DNA of 64,000 nt from positions 62,001 through 126,000 of the forward strand of contig NZ_JACJPI010000090.1 in the NCBI RefSeq assembly GCF_014695975.1, read 5' to 3'. Position numbers and translations under genes: made by a program. Every line of letters begins with the position of its first letter. Within the stretch, counting starts at the first letter, position 1. Positions 53,511 through 63,796 of the stretch are shown piece after piece. The notes beneath the pieces are model-generated. The model had not been told where the DNA came from. It searched no databases and saw only the letters and a list, made by a program, of their open reading frames with translations. The DNA comes from Leptolyngbya sp. FACHB-321 (GTDB lineage Bacteria; Cyanobacteriota; Cyanobacteriia; Leptolyngbyales; Leptolyngbyaceae).

Positions 53511-54812
53511 ATGAGTCGGACAAAAACCTGGAAACAAATTGGCATTTTTTCGCTGCTGGGCTTCTTGCTCAGTTGGCTGGTGAGTTGTAGTACTGGCGCT
53601 CCACCTGCTGCAAACAATGGGCAAGCAGGCGGCAAGCAAGAAGTCGAATTCTGGACTATGCAGCTCCAGCCCGACTTTACCGACTATTTCAATAAACTCA
53701 TCGCCCAATTTGAGCAGGAAAATCCGACGCTCAAGATCCGCTGGGTCGATGTGCCCTGGGCAGATATGCAGCGCAAAATTTTGACGGCTGTCTCCGCTAA
53801 AACTGCGCCTGATGTCGTGAACCTGAACCCAGATTTTGCTTCGCAACTTGCACAACGCAACGCCTGGTTAACGCTGGATGACAAGGTTCCTCGCGACGTG
53901 CAGCAGCAATATCTGCCAAAGATCTGGAAAGCCAGCACGCTGAACAACCAGAGCTTCGGCATTCCCTGGTATTTAACAACGCGAGTGGCAATCTACAATA
54001 CAGCCTTGTTAGAGCAAGCTGGAGTAAGCAAGCCCCCCGCAACCTATGCCGAACTTGCTCAGGTTGCCAAGCAGATTAAGGCGAAAACGGATAAGTACGC
54101 CTTTTTTACGACGGTTGTGCCAGAAGACTCCGGCGAAGTGTTGGAATCGTTTGTGCAAATGGGGGTCAATCTGGTCGATGCACAAGGCAAGGCAGCGTTT
54201 AATACGCCTCAGGGTAAAGCGGCATTTCAGTTCTGGGTGGACTTATATAAGAATGAACTGATGCCCAAAGAGGCGTTAACGGAAGGGCATCGCCACGCAA
54301 TCAACCTGTATCAGCAAGGGCAAACTGCAATTCTGGCTTCGGGTGCTGAGTTTTTGAATACGATCGCCAAAAACGCACCGACGATCGCCAAAGCCTCTGC
54401 CTCTGCGCCACAAATTACGGGTGACACAGCAAAGAAAAACGTCGCTGTCATGAATCTGGTGATTCCTAAAAACACAGACGTACCTGATGCTGCCCTTAAG
54501 TTTGCCCTCTTTGTCACTAACGATGCCAATCAGCTCTCCTTCGCTAAAGCCGCGAATGTCCTGCCTTCTACGGTGAAGGCACTGCAAGACAGTTACTTTC
54601 AGACAGCACCAGCCAACGCCACGCCTGTAGACAAAGCCCGCATTATTAGCGCCAAGCAAATGCAGGATGCCGAAGTGCTGATTCCAGCGATGAAGGACGT
54701 AAAACAACTCCAAAAAGTGATCTACGATAATTTGCAGGCAGCAATGTTGGGTCAAAAGGGTGTCGATCAGGCGATCGCTGATGCTGCTGACCAATGGAAT
54801 CAACGCAGCTAA
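53511..54812 (+). CDS. ABC transporter sugar-binding lipoprotein
   Basis: The product has 433 residues from the ATG at 53511; the ATG at 53499 adds four residues. The N-terminal helix ending WLVSCS is a lipoprotein signal (lipobox Cys ~26). The mature part is a family 1 extracellular solute-binding protein: VEFWTMQLQPDFTDYFNKLI, APDVVNLNPDFASQLAQ and FGIPWYLTTRVAIYNTALLEQAG, then the GKAAFQFWVDLYKN and AILASGAEFL hinge blocks. It captures a sugar or compatible solute for an ABC importer. No permease or ATPase gene is adjacent, so it either serves a distant one or is an orphan receptor. Confidence 0.9.
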   Translation: MSRTKTWKQIGIFSLLGFLLSWLVSCSTGAPPAANNGQAGGKQEVEFWTMQLQPDFTDYFNKLIAQFEQENPTLKIRWVDVPWADMQRKILTAVSAKTAPDVVNLNPDFASQLAQRNAWLTLDDKVPRDVQQQYLPKIWKASTLNNQSFGIPWYLTTRVAIYNTALLEQAGVSKPPATYAELAQVAKQIKAKTDKYAFFTTVVPEDSGEVLESFVQMGVNLVDAQGKAAFNTPQGKAAFQFWVDLYKNELMPKEALTEGHRHAINLYQQGQTAILASGAEFLNTIAKNAPTIAKASASAPQITGDTAKKNVAVMNLVIPKNTDVPDAALKFALFVTNDANQLSFAKAANVLPSTVKALQDSYFQTAPANATPVDKARIISAKQMQDAEVLIPAMKDVKQLQKVIYDNLQAAMLGQKGVDQAIADAADQWNQRS

Positions 54813-54875
54813 ACCTTGACCCATCGCTTTTAGGTCACAACGTTCGGTAAGAACGACAGCTACTCAAGCAAGACA

Positions 54876-55142
54876 ATGGCGAAACATACCCAGGCACATA
54901 TCACGCGTACGATCGAGTCCAACAAACCAGACTTCTTCAAAACTCGTACCAAAGAGCAGATGCACTACTATATGGGCGCGAAGCTGATCGAAATCGGCAT
55001 TGAACCCAAAGCAGTGCTCTACCGTTGGTCGATGGAACCAAAAGGCAATAGCGAAGTCTGGACGTACAGCGCGTACTGGGGTGACTCTAAGGACAAGTTA
55101 CTTCAGCAAGAAAGCGACTCTCAAACAGGCTCTCATCAGTAA
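54876..55142 (+). CDS. Conserved small cyanobacterial protein
   Basis: The product has 88 residues. KHTQAHITRTIESNKPDFFKTRTKEQMHYYMGAKLIEIGIEPKAVLYRWSMEPKG is the main body (described as residues ~3-57). It is soluble and basic, with several aromatic residues (YYMGAK; VWTYSAYWG). I do not recognise a functional family. It starts 64 bases after the sugar-binding protein gene on the same strand. Confidence 0.7.
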   Translation: MAKHTQAHITRTIESNKPDFFKTRTKEQMHYYMGAKLIEIGIEPKAVLYRWSMEPKGNSEVWTYSAYWGDSKDKLLQQESDSQTGSHQ

Positions 55143-55676
55143 CTCTCAGTTGCAGTCAATAAAGTTGCAGCCGATAAATCTGGCTTAGGGACGAAGAACT
55201 CTTCGTTCTCAAGATTGATGCGTTTGATCGAAACTTGTTGACTAGCCATAAGCAAGTAGAAAACGTACGCTTGGCATAGGACACTTTTCCACTTGTCCTA
55301 TAAGCAGATAGACTCTTGAGCTAATAGCCTATCCACTGTTTCGTTTGCCGCTGTTAGCCTTTCAGGCTCGTTGATTTCGCTACGTCACCAGTCTTAGGGT
55401 AGGTATAATTCTGCTCCTTCAACCGACTTTGCAACGATGTGCCAATTTGTTGCTTGCCCCCTTTAAGCAGCAGCCTCGCTTTTGGCAATTTATTGTAGTA
55501 GGCATCATTCAGGTGTGTCTTTTAACCCTCTGCTCGACCTTCTTTTCAAGTCATATCAAGCGTTACACAATCCAGGGCATGAGATTTTGCGCTCTGGACG
55601 TTACTTGAAAATGAAGCAGTTTGCTAAGGGAACGACCGCAGTGCATCTCCAAAGATTCAACTTTATTGGAGAACTA
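55143..55676. other. 534-base intergenic region with two hairpins
   Basis: ACGAAGA/TCTTCGT at 55191-55206 is a near loopless palindrome. ATAGGACA (55276-55283) pairs with TGTCCTAT (55294-55301) around 10 bases. Neither has a T-run. The PTPA-CTERM frame stays open back to 55482, but those codons do not look like a signal peptide, so I treat them as non-coding. The region is the promoter area of that gene, possibly with a long leader. Confidence 0.5.
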
Positions 55677-56243
55677 ATGATGACCCTGAAACTAAAAGCC
55701 CTTGTGACAGTTGCTGCCATCAGTACCACTGCTGCTTTTGTCACTCATGCCAGCCCAGCATCAGCTGCATCACTGACCTGGAACCTTAATGCTCAGTTTG
55801 TTGGCGGTGGCACAGCCACAGGTTCATTCAACTATGATGCGACCAGTGGGGTACTGTCTCAGTTCAACATTAAAACGTTGGCTGGTACATCTGCACCGTC
55901 TAACTTCCTTTTTCCAGGTGCAACCTATACGGCTGCATCGTCTACTGGAAGCCTACAAGACTCTATTAGATTAGAACTCATTGGCTCCGAGTTCTCTTTC
56001 CAAACGTTGTTCTCTGCACCCTTAACAGAGGCGGGTGGCACAATTTCACTGGTGCCGTCATTTTCCTTTGAAAGACTTCCAGTTTCAGGTGGCGTCGGGA
56101 TTATTCGTGACCTGGCAAGTGGAACAGTTACAGCATCAGCGACGGCGGTGCCAACACCCGCACTTTTGCCCGGTCTCGTTGGTCTAGGGCTAGGCGTTCT
56201 CCGTCAGAAGCGTAAGGCTGCACAGGCTAATCCGCTCAGTTAA
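55677..56243 (+). CDS. PTPA-CTERM sorted secreted protein
   Basis: The product has 188 residues from the ATG at 55677 (or the adjacent one at 55680), with GGAGA at 55668-55672. It has an N-terminal signal (LKALVTVAAISTTAAFVTHASPASA). A beta-rich Ser/Thr/Gly body follows (LTWNLNAQFVGGGTATGSFNYD). The C-terminus reads VPTPALLPGLVGLGLGVLRQKRK: a PTPA motif, a hydrophobic helix and a basic tail, the cyanobacterial variant of PEP-CTERM exosortase sorting signals. The mature protein is probably exported and anchored or cleaved. Its function is unknown. A clear terminator follows. Confidence 0.85.
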   Translation: MMTLKLKALVTVAAISTTAAFVTHASPASAASLTWNLNAQFVGGGTATGSFNYDATSGVLSQFNIKTLAGTSAPSNFLFPGATYTAASSTGSLQDSIRLELIGSEFSFQTLFSAPLTEAGGTISLVPSFSFERLPVSGGVGIIRDLASGTVTASATAVPTPALLPGLVGLGLGVLRQKRKAAQANPLS

Positions 56244-56291
56244 GCTTCGGCTTCTGTTCCTTGTTTCATTGTTACTGTTGCTTGGTGGATC

Positions 56292-56325
56292 ATCCGATCG
56301 CGCTCCTGCGATCGGATTTCTCTTT
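56292..56325 (+). terminator. Intrinsic terminator built on HIP1-type arms
   Basis: ATCCGATCGC (56292-56301) pairs with GCGATCGGAT (56308-56317) around GCTCCT and is followed by TTCTCTTT. The arms contain the GCGATCG/CGATCGC words of HIP1. It lies between the PTPA-CTERM gene and the convergent dnaE stop. Confidence 0.8.
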
Positions 56326-56336
56326 ACAAGCAGCGT

Positions 56337-59300
56337 TTACGCACTCGTCAACGACGCTATCCTTGCGCGAAAGCCTGCTCTTGCCAGCGCGCTGACGACT
56401 AGCTGGTCATCCTGAATGCGAAACTGAGAGCCAAAGCCAACCACACACCGCTGGTTGTAGTTGCTGACAATGCCAATGATGGATACTTTTGCCTTGTCCT
56501 TTTCGCCCTGGTGCTCCAGCAAAACCTCTTTCAATCGCTGCCGCTCTGAAATATCGCTGGCAAGTTTAGGGTCAAGTTCGACCATCACCATGCGGACAGA
56601 CTCGATCGGCTCAGCATCGTCAATGATGAACTGTACCTGATCATCGCGGCGATCGACCTTACCCCAGACCATCAGCCGTGCATCTGCTTGAATATGGTGC
56701 CCAATGCGCTCAAAGGATTTGGGGAACACGACCGCTTCAGTGTGGCCCGTCAAGTCTTCGATCTGGATGATTGCCATGCGATCGCCCTTTTTCGTCACGA
56801 CGGATTTGACGCTGGTAAGCATGACGATCGCGCTAACGCTGGTGCCTTCTTTGTAATCGTTGAGATCGCTCAAGCTGATGGGAGCCAGCACTCGCGCTGA
56901 TTCCCGCAACGCCTTAAGCGGGTGATCAGAAATATAAAAGCCGAGAATTTCTTTTTCTAGCCGCAGCTTTTCTTGCTGAGGAAAATCGGGTGTGGGTGGC
57001 GCTTTGGGAGCCAACGTAAAACTGGCAGGTGCTTCTTTGACTGCTGTACCACCACCGAACAAATCAAACAGGTTGCCCTGTCCGCTGGCTCGATCTTTCG
57101 CGCGCGACTGTGCCCAATCAATGACCAGATCCAGATCTTTGATCAACTGCTGTCGGTTGGGTTCGATCGTGTCGAAGGCTCCGCAGTAGATCAAAGCTTC
57201 CAGGGCGCGACGGTTAACGGTACGAGAATCAACGCGATCGCACAGATCCGCCAGGGATTTGAACGGTCCATCTTGATCACGGGCAGAGAGAAGGGACTCG
57301 ATCGGTCCCATGCCTACGTTTCTCACACCGCCCAGCCCAAAGAGAATGCGGTCTGCCAGTGGCGTAAAGTCTACGCCCGATCGATTTACGTCTGGTGGTT
57401 CTACGCGAATACCCATCGCCATGCAGGAGGCAATATACCGCTGCACTTTATCCTGATCGCCACTGTTGGTGGTTAGCAGCGCCGCCATGTATTCGATCGG
57501 ATAGTTGGCTTTGAGATACGCCGTTTGATACGTCACATACCCATACGCTGTAGAGTGTGATTTGTTGAAGCAATACTCGGCAAACATCACCATTTGCTCG
57601 AACAAATCAGAGGCAACCTTTGCCTTCACGCCATTCTTTTGAGCACCTGCGACAAACATCTCCTGATGCTTTTCCATCTCGGCTTTCTTTTTCTTACCCA
57701 TTGCCCGACGCAGCAGATCGGCTTGACCGAGGGAATAGCCGCCCATGTCCTGCGCAATTTTCATGATCTGCTCCTGGTAGACCATGATGCCGTAGGTTTC
57801 GCTCAGGATGGAGGTAAGAATCTCGTGGGGATAGTCGATTTGCTCCCGTCCGTGTTTGCGGTTGATAAATTTGGGGATTAGTCCGGCATCCAGTGGTCCA
57901 GGACGATACAGGGCAAGCACAGAGGAAATATCTTCCAGACTATCGGGTTTGAGGTCGCGGACAATCTGGCGCATCCCCGAGGACTCTAGCTGGAAGACTC
58001 CTTCCAGTTCGCCCCGTGCCAAGAGTTTGTAGACTTCGGGGTTATCCAGCGGCAGACCATCCATGTCGATCGTCTCTTGCTTTGTCTGCTCGATTAGATC
58101 AACCGTTTTTTGAATCATGGTCAGGTTCTTGAGTCCCAGGAAGTCCATTTTTAGGAGTCCCAGGGATTCGATGTCTTCCATGTAGTACTGGGTGAAGACA
58201 GCACCGTCAGCGTTGCGCTGAAGCGGCACCAGTTCATCCAGCGGTTGCGCTGAAATCACGACTCCAGCCGCATGGATGCCAACACTCTTGTTCGTCCCTT
58301 CAATGCGGATGGCGGTATCAATCCACTGGCGCACGATCGGATCTTTGTCGTACCGCTCTTTGAATTCTGGTGCAGGCGTTTCTGCCGAAATCATCACCTT
58401 CAGCTTGGTCGGCTTACCACGCACCACGGGGATCATCTTCGCCATCTTATCGGCATCGCCGTAGGGAATGTTGAGCACCCGTGCTGTGTCTTTCAGCACC
58501 GCTTTGGAGGTCATGCGGTTGTAGGTAATGATCTGAGCAACCCGCTCGGTGCCGTACTTTTCGGTGACGTACTGGATGACTTCTTCCCGGCGATCGATGC
58601 AAAAGTCCGTATCAATATCAGGCATGGACTTCCGTTCGGGATTCAAGAAGCGCTCGAACAGCAAGCCGTGATGCACCGGGTCAATATTGGTAATGCTCAT
58701 GGCGTAGGCAACGAGGGAACCTGCTGCCGAACCACGCCCCGGACCCACTGGAATCCGGTTGTCTCTGGCGTATTTGATGTAGTCCCACACGACGAGGAAG
58801 TAGGTGGCAAACCCCATCTGCTGCATCATCTTGAGTTCATAGTCCATTCGATCGCGGTAGACCGGCTTGATCTCTTCCCGCGAGTGGCATTTGAACCGTT
58901 CAAGCAAGCCCGCCCAAGCGACGTGCTCAAAATAGGCATCGGCTGTATCAAACCCCTCAGGGATGGGATAGTCCGCAATCCGGGGTTCGCCCAGAATGTG
59001 GTACTCCTCAATTTTGTCGGCAACTTCGAGGGTGGTGGCGATCGCCTCGTCAATTACGTCTTCCGTCAAATGATCCTGGAAGAGTGATCGCATTTCCTCA
59101 GCGGATTTGAGATATTCGGTGCCGCTATAACGCAGCCGCTTGTCTTCGGAGATCAGTTTGCCAGTTTGGATGCACAGCAGCGCATCATGCGCCTCTACGT
59201 CGAAGCAAGAGATGTAGTGCGAATCGTTAGTGGCAATAATTTGAATGTCGAGTTCACGGGCAATGTTGACCAGTTCGACGTTCACGATGCGGTCTTCCTG

Positions 59301-59840
59301 CGACCCGTGATCCTGGATTTCGAGGTAGTAATCGTCGCCAAACCGATCTTTGTACCACTGTGCCACTCGCCGCGCAATTTCCGGTCTGCCCTGAAGAATC
59401 GCCTGAGGCACTTCGCCACCCAAACACGCGCTCGTGACGATCAGTCCTTCGTGATACTCCTCCAACATCTCTTTGTTGATGCAGGGGCGGGCGAACAGCC
59501 CCTTACCTTGAAAGCCTTTGAGGTGGGAAAGAGTCGTGAGTTTGACCAGATTTTTGTAGCCGATGTCGTTCTTTGCCAGCACAATCTGGTGATACTTGGG
59601 GCGGCGCTCCTGCTTAGTGACATCACTATTCATGATGTACATCTCGTTGCCGATGATGGGCTTTACGCCTTTGCCCTTGCACACCTTTAGCAGTTCGATC
59701 GCCCCATACATGACCCCGTGATCCGTCAGGGCGATCGCTTTCATCCCTAGCTCAACGGCGCGATCGACCAGTTCCGGCAACTGACTGGCTCCATCAAGCA
59801 GGCTGTAGTCACTATGAATGTGCAGACCAACAAAGGACAT
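56337..59840 (-). CDS. dnaE: DNA polymerase III alpha subunit DnaE, contiguous and without intein
   Basis: The product has 1167 residues from the ATG at 59840 (the frame opens 4 codons earlier at a TTG). The N-terminal PHP domain ([18 protein letters not shown]) is followed by the polymerase core: [16 protein letters not shown] and [15 protein letters not shown] with the catalytic Asp residues. Then come the helix-hairpin region, the OB domain (~990-1090, [19 protein letters not shown]) and the C-terminal domain. In many cyanobacteria dnaE is split and joined by a trans-splicing intein after EY, before CFN. Here [18 protein letters not shown] is continuous (junction at 57573/57572, Y756/C757). 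It replicates the chromosome. Confidence 0.96.
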   Translation of the reverse strand: MSFVGLHIHSDYSLLDGASQLPELVDRAVELGMKAIALTDHGVMYGAIELLKVCKGKGVKPIIGNEMYIMNSDVTKQERRPKYHQIVLAKNDIGYKNLVKLTTLSHLKGFQGKGLFARPCINKEMLEEYHEGLIVTSACLGGEVPQAILQGRPEIARRVAQWYKDRFGDDYYLEIQDHGSQEDRIVNVELVNIARELDIQIIATNDSHYISCFDVEAHDALLCIQTGKLISEDKRLRYSGTEYLKSAEEMRSLFQDHLTEDVIDEAIATTLEVADKIEEYHILGEPRIADYPIPEGFDTADAYFEHVAWAGLLERFKCHSREEIKPVYRDRMDYELKMMQQMGFATYFLVVWDYIKYARDNRIPVGPGRGSAAGSLVAYAMSITNIDPVHHGLLFERFLNPERKSMPDIDTDFCIDRREEVIQYVTEKYGTERVAQIITYNRMTSKAVLKDTARVLNIPYGDADKMAKMIPVVRGKPTKLKVMISAETPAPEFKERYDKDPIVRQWIDTAIRIEGTNKSVGIHAAGVVISAQPLDELVPLQRNADGAVFTQYYMEDIESLGLLKMDFLGLKNLTMIQKTVDLIEQTKQETIDMDGLPLDNPEVYKLLARGELEGVFQLESSGMRQIVRDLKPDSLEDISSVLALYRPGPLDAGLIPKFINRKHGREQIDYPHEILTSILSETYGIMVYQEQIMKIAQDMGGYSLGQADLLRRAMGKKKKAEMEKHQEMFVAGAQKNGVKAKVASDLFEQMVMFAEYCFNKSHSTAYGYVTYQTAYLKANYPIEYMAALLTTNSGDQDKVQRYIASCMAMGIRVEPPDVNRSGVDFTPLADRILFGLGGVRNVGMGPIESLLSARDQDGPFKSLADLCDRVDSRTVNRRALEALIYCGAFDTIEPNRQQLIKDLDLVIDWAQSRAKDRASGQGNLFDLFGGGTAVKEAPASFTLAPKAPPTPDFPQQEKLRLEKEILGFYISDHPLKALRESARVLAPISLSDLNDYKEGTSVSAIVMLTSVKSVVTKKGDRMAIIQIEDLTGHTEAVVFPKSFERIGHHIQADARLMVWGKVDRRDDQVQFIIDDAEPIESVRMVMVELDPKLASDISERQRLKEVLLEHQGEKDKAKVSIIGIVSNYNQRCVVGFGSQFRIQDDQLVVSALARAGFRARIASLTSA

Positions 59841-60043
59841 ACTATTACTCAAGCATCACGCGAATCCAATAAGGTTACTCGATCGCAGGCGCTACGGCTA
59901 GGCTTTTTTGTAAGAATTGACGCTAGATGTGGAGAGTATGCGATCGTTCTAACGGTGAACTGGACAAACGAAAATCACCCTAGTACCAATGTATCAGCAC
60001 TGAGCGATTGTCCGAGTATTTTGTTTTCACCGCTTGCCTTCGC

Positions 60044-60682
60044 TCAAGTGCCTTCTAACGTCCGTAGCGCTTCATCCATGTAGGAGCGATCGCCCAGGAC
60101 TTCTAGAAGTGGACCATGTTCACGAAATTTGACGACGCTGATGGAACCAGCAAGGGCATTGATGCGATCGCGGTAGCGCCCTAGATCAATCCCTAACAGG
60201 CTGCACAAGATAATGCGAATGGTGGCTTTATGTGACACGACCAGTACGTTACCAGTCTTGTGTTTTTGCTCAATTTCAGCGACTACTAATGAGGCACGAC
60301 TGGCGATTTGCACAGAGGTTTCGCCGCCAGTGGGCGCGTTCCAGGCGGGTTCAGCCAGCCAGTGAATATAGTCGTCGGCGTAGTGTTCTTTGACATGCTC
60401 TTGCGTCAGCCCTTCCCATTCGCCGTAGCGAATTTCTTTGAGTCCATCGCGCAACTGCATTTCCAGCCCGATCGCGTCGCAAAGGGGTTTTGCAGTCGCG
60501 ATCGTGCGTTTCATCGGGCTAACGTAGACGGCAGCCCAGTCGATGGTTTTATGGGCAGCAGCAAACGCCTCTGCCATTTTGAAGCCATTTTCTGTGAGTT
60601 CTGCATCTAGATCGCCACAATAGCCACCAGAGCGACTATAGGTGGTTTCACCATGCCGCACAAAATAAAGGGTTAGGGTCAT
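60044..60682 (-). CDS. Histidine phosphatase (phosphoglycerate mutase-like)
   Basis: The product has 212 residues. LYFVRHGETTYSRSGG carries the RHG catalytic His motif. YVSPMKRTIATAKPL, EIRYGEWEG and VLVVSHKATIRIILCSLLG (second His) complete the branch. It is the two-His phosphatase/mutase fold, acting on small phospho-compounds; substrates cannot be told from the sequence. The start overlaps the stop of the 111-residue gene (ATGA at 60679-60682), so it is translationally coupled to it. Confidence 0.9.
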   Translation of the reverse strand: MTLTLYFVRHGETTYSRSGGYCGDLDAELTENGFKMAEAFAAAHKTIDWAAVYVSPMKRTIATAKPLCDAIGLEMQLRDGLKEIRYGEWEGLTQEHVKEHYADDYIHWLAEPAWNAPTGGETSVQIASRASLVVAEIEQKHKTGNVLVVSHKATIRIILCSLLGIDLGRYRDRINALAGSISVVKFREHGPLLEVLGDRSYMDEALRTLEGT

Positions 60683-61014
60683 GAGGCTTGCTTGCTGTCC
60701 TCGTCGTAGTGCATTCGATAAATGGGGTTGTCGAGTCCCAACTCATTCATGACGGTGCGAGCATGGAGGACGCGATCGGCGATCGAGAGCGAGTCGCTTA
60801 AAACGCCAAAAAGCGAAATTTCGGCTTCTAGCTTGCGGATTTCTTGCAGTAACGTTTGCTCAACATCGCCTTCAACGTCGTGCAGCTTGCTCATGAGCGT
60901 ACTCCGCTCAACCTCATAGTGAGAATGAGAGTTTTTGAAATACTCATGGAGTTGCGTGACGAGAGACGCGACGGACTGGTGATCGACTAGAAAATGCGGA
61001 TCTTTTGTTTCCAT
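60679..61014 (-). CDS. Conserved hypothetical helical protein coupled to the histidine phosphatase
   Basis: The product has 111 residues and is strongly helical and charged, with HQSVASLVTQLHEYFKNSHSHYEVERSTLMSKL and VEQTLLQEIRKLEAEISLFGVLSDSLSIADRVL as two predicted long helices (about residues 12-90). The function is unknown. It is the first gene of a two-gene unit with the histidine phosphatase; the overlap ATGA argues for a linked role. The upstream region carries a G-rich repeat. Confidence 0.7.
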   Translation of the reverse strand: METKDPHFLVDHQSVASLVTQLHEYFKNSHSHYEVERSTLMSKLHDVEGDVEQTLLQEIRKLEAEISLFGVLSDSLSIADRVLHARTVMNELGLDNPIYRMHYDEDSKQAS

Positions 61015-61015
61015 C

Positions 61016-61085
61016 GGGAGGTAAGGGGGGAGAAGGCAGGGGGCAGAGGAGGGAAGGCAGGAGGCAGAAGGCAGGGGGCAGAAGG
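61016..61085 (+). repeat. G-rich GGCAGGGGGCAGAAGG-type repeat
   Basis: About 70 bases of GGCAG(G)n and AGAAGGCAG units, with G-runs of 3-6 (GGGGGG, GGGGG, GGG, GGGGG), on the plus strand. A G-quadruplex is possible. It is related to the GGCAGAC repeats inside cimA. It lies in the 226-base gap between the 111-residue gene and glgP. Confidence 0.75.
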
Positions 61086-61240
61086 TAATCCTTTGTCACC
61101 CAATGGTAGTGTTCAGTGACTCAATCGTCTTACATCAGGCGCTAAGGAACTGTTTATTGCTGACGTTATTGCTGACGGTTCACTGCCGACAACGACAAAA
61201 CTCAGAACTCAAAACTCTGCTTTTAGGGCAGAGCGATCGC

Positions 61241-63775
61241 CTAAGCCAAGCCGGTTCCTGCCTGGACGTACTCTTTGAGTTCGACCGCGACGGGTTTGAC
61301 GTACCAGATGTCTTCACAGTATTCGCGAATCGAGCGATCGGACGAAAATTTACCCATCCGCGCCGAGTTGAGAATGGAGAGCCGTGTCCAATACTCCTGA
61401 TCGAGGTATGTCTGACTAACGCGATCCTGGCAGTCGATGTAGGACTGGTAATCTGCCAGCAGCAGGTAGTCATCTTTGTAAAGCAGAGTGCTGACCAACG
61501 GATTGAACAAGTTGGTATCGCCGTTAGAGAAGCCACCAGAGGCAATGCGATCGATCACCGCTTTGAGTGCTAGGTTGCTTTCGTAGTAGTGGTAGGGGTT
61601 GTAGCCTTTGGCTTTTAGCTCGTAGACTTCGGGTGTGGTGAGACCAAACAAGAAGAAGTTTTCGGCTCCTACTTCATCGCGAATCTCCACATTGGCACCG
61701 TCCAACGTACCGATCGTCAATGACCCGTTCATGGAAAATTTCATGTTCCCCGTGCCAGAGGCTTCCTTGCCTGCCAGCGAAATCTGCTCAGACAGGTCAG
61801 CAGCAGGATACACCCGCTGGGCAAACTTCACGTTGTAGTCTTTCAGGAAAACAACTTTGAGGCGATCGCGCACATCAGGATCGTTGTTCACCACATCCCC
61901 TACGGAGTTGATGAGCTTGATGATCAGCTTTGCCATAAAGTAGCCAGGAGCCGCCTTGCCACCAAAAATAAAGGTGCGTGGCGTAATGTGGACATCCGGG
62001 TTCGCTTTGATGCGGTTATAGAGGGTGATGATGTGCAGCACATCTAAATGCTGGCGCTTATACTCATGAATCCGCTTTGCCTGGATGTCGAAAAGCGACG
62101 TGGGATCAACATCTATGCCGTTGACCTGCTTGATGTAAGTGGCAAGGTCCTGCTTAATCGCCAATTTGATGTCTCGCCACTGCTGGCGAAAATCAGCATC
62201 CTCAACAAACGCTTCGAGCTTGCGAAGGTCGTCGAGGTGTTTGATCCAGCCATCGCCAATTTTGCTGGTGATGAGGTTGGTCAGACGAGGATTACTCAAC
62301 ACCATAAAGCGGCGTGGCGTGACTCCGTTCGTCTTGTTGCTAAATTTTTCGGGATAGAGTTCGTAGAAGTCGCGTAGCACGTCCTGCTTAAGGAGTTCGC
62401 TGTGCAGGGCGGCGACTCCATTGATGGCATGACTGCCCACACACGCCAGATGCGCCATACGGACGTAGCGTTCGCCTGCTTCATCAATCAGCGACATCCG
62501 GCTCAGGCGCGCGTCGTCATTGGGAAACTTACGGCGAATGTCGTCCAGAAACTGGCTGTTGATTTCGTAGATGATCTCCAGATGGCGCGGCAGGAGAGTG
62601 CTAAATAGCCCCATGCCCCAGCGCTCTAATGCTTCTGGCAGCAGCGTGTGGTTGGTGTAAGAGAGCGTCTTTTGCGTGATGCGCCATGCAGTATCCCACT
62701 CAATGCCGTGTTCGTCCATGAGCAGGCGCATGAGTTCGGCAACGGCGATCGCAGGGTGCGTATCATTTAACTGCACCGCAAACTTCTCGTGGAACTGCTC
62801 CAGCGGAATGCCCTGACGAATGAGGATCAACATCATGTCTTGCAGAGAGCAGGACACGAAGAAGATCTGCTGAGCAAGGCGTAGCTTCTTACCCTGAGCC
62901 GATTCGTCGTTGGGGTAGAGTACTTTCGTGAGCGTTTCGGAAACGGTTTTCTGCTGCACCGCGCGGAAATAATCGCCAGAGTTGAAGGCGGCAAAGTCAA
63001 ACGATTCGGCGGCGGCGGCGCTCCAGAGACGGAGGGTGGTGGCAGTGTTGGTCTTGTAGCCCAGGATTGGCGTGTCGTAGGGAATGCCCATCACGACTTC
63101 GTGGGGAATCCAGCGGGTACGATTGCGCCCATGTTCGTCGGTGTAGCGTTCGGTATGACCACCCAGCTTCACTTCGACTGCCCATTCGGGACGAGAAATT
63201 TCCCAGGGATTGCCATAGCGCAGCCATTTGTCGGTGCTTTCAATTTGCCAACCGTCGCGGATGTCCTGGTCAAAGATGCCAAACTCGTACCGAATGCCAT
63301 AGCCGATCGAGGGAATATCGAGTGATGCCATGGAGTCGAGGTAGCACGCCGCTAACCGTCCCAGACCACCGTTGCCCAGTCCAGGCTCTTCTTCTTGCTG
63401 GAGCAGCGCGTCAAAATCAAGACCGAGTTCGGTAATTGCTTGCTTGGCTTCGTCGTAGATGCCCAGGCTAATCAGGTTATTGCCCAGGTGGGGACCCATA
63501 AGAAACTCGGCAGAGAGGTAGGCAACGGTGCGTACGCCTTGATGGGTATGAGTTTCGGCAGTAGTGAGCCAGCGTCGCAACAGCCGATCGCGCACAGTGT
63601 ATGCCAGCGCCATGTAGTAATCGTTTTGGGTGGCAATGTTGGCGAACTTGCCCTGAATGTAGAACAGATTGTCTTGAAAGGCGCGTTTGAGCGTTTCGAC
63701 GCTGAGTCCAGTGCGATCGTCCTCGACGACGACAGTTGGCACGCACTCGATCGGTTGATTCGGTACAGTCTGCAT
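61241..63775 (-). CDS. glgP: Glycogen phosphorylase
   Basis: The product has 844 residues from the ATG at 63775 (AAGGA upstream; a TTG at 63793 opens the frame). AYLSAEFLMGPHLGNNLISLGIYDEAKQ, PGLGNGGLGRLAACYLDSMASLDIPS, and EASGTGNMKFSMNGSLTIGTLDGANVEIRDEVG (PLP-Lys region, residues ~675-708) are glycogen phosphorylase blocks. It releases glucose-1-phosphate from glycogen using phosphate and pyridoxal phosphate. It is preceded on the same strand by an EF-hand protein gene with a 21-base gap, so the two are likely co-transcribed. Confidence 0.96.
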   Translation of the reverse strand: MQTVPNQPIECVPTVVVEDDRTGLSVETLKRAFQDNLFYIQGKFANIATQNDYYMALAYTVRDRLLRRWLTTAETHTHQGVRTVAYLSAEFLMGPHLGNNLISLGIYDEAKQAITELGLDFDALLQQEEEPGLGNGGLGRLAACYLDSMASLDIPSIGYGIRYEFGIFDQDIRDGWQIESTDKWLRYGNPWEISRPEWAVEVKLGGHTERYTDEHGRNRTRWIPHEVVMGIPYDTPILGYKTNTATTLRLWSAAAAESFDFAAFNSGDYFRAVQQKTVSETLTKVLYPNDESAQGKKLRLAQQIFFVSCSLQDMMLILIRQGIPLEQFHEKFAVQLNDTHPAIAVAELMRLLMDEHGIEWDTAWRITQKTLSYTNHTLLPEALERWGMGLFSTLLPRHLEIIYEINSQFLDDIRRKFPNDDARLSRMSLIDEAGERYVRMAHLACVGSHAINGVAALHSELLKQDVLRDFYELYPEKFSNKTNGVTPRRFMVLSNPRLTNLITSKIGDGWIKHLDDLRKLEAFVEDADFRQQWRDIKLAIKQDLATYIKQVNGIDVDPTSLFDIQAKRIHEYKRQHLDVLHIITLYNRIKANPDVHITPRTFIFGGKAAPGYFMAKLIIKLINSVGDVVNNDPDVRDRLKVVFLKDYNVKFAQRVYPAADLSEQISLAGKEASGTGNMKFSMNGSLTIGTLDGANVEIRDEVGAENFFLFGLTTPEVYELKAKGYNPYHYYESNLALKAVIDRIASGGFSNGDTNLFNPLVSTLLYKDDYLLLADYQSYIDCQDRVSQTYLDQEYWTRLSILNSARMGKFSSDRSIREYCEDIWYVKPVAVELKEYVQAGTGLA

Positions 63776-63796
63776 AGTTGTGAATTCCTTCAAAAT

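Noticed and set aside
55482-55676. N-terminal extension of the PTPA-CTERM protein
   Set aside because: The extra 65 residues would put the signal peptide in the middle of the protein; the start at 55677 has GGAGA upstream.
58272-59087. Long open frame antisense to dnaE
   Set aside because: Strong DnaE protein on the other strand explains it; codon bias shadow only.
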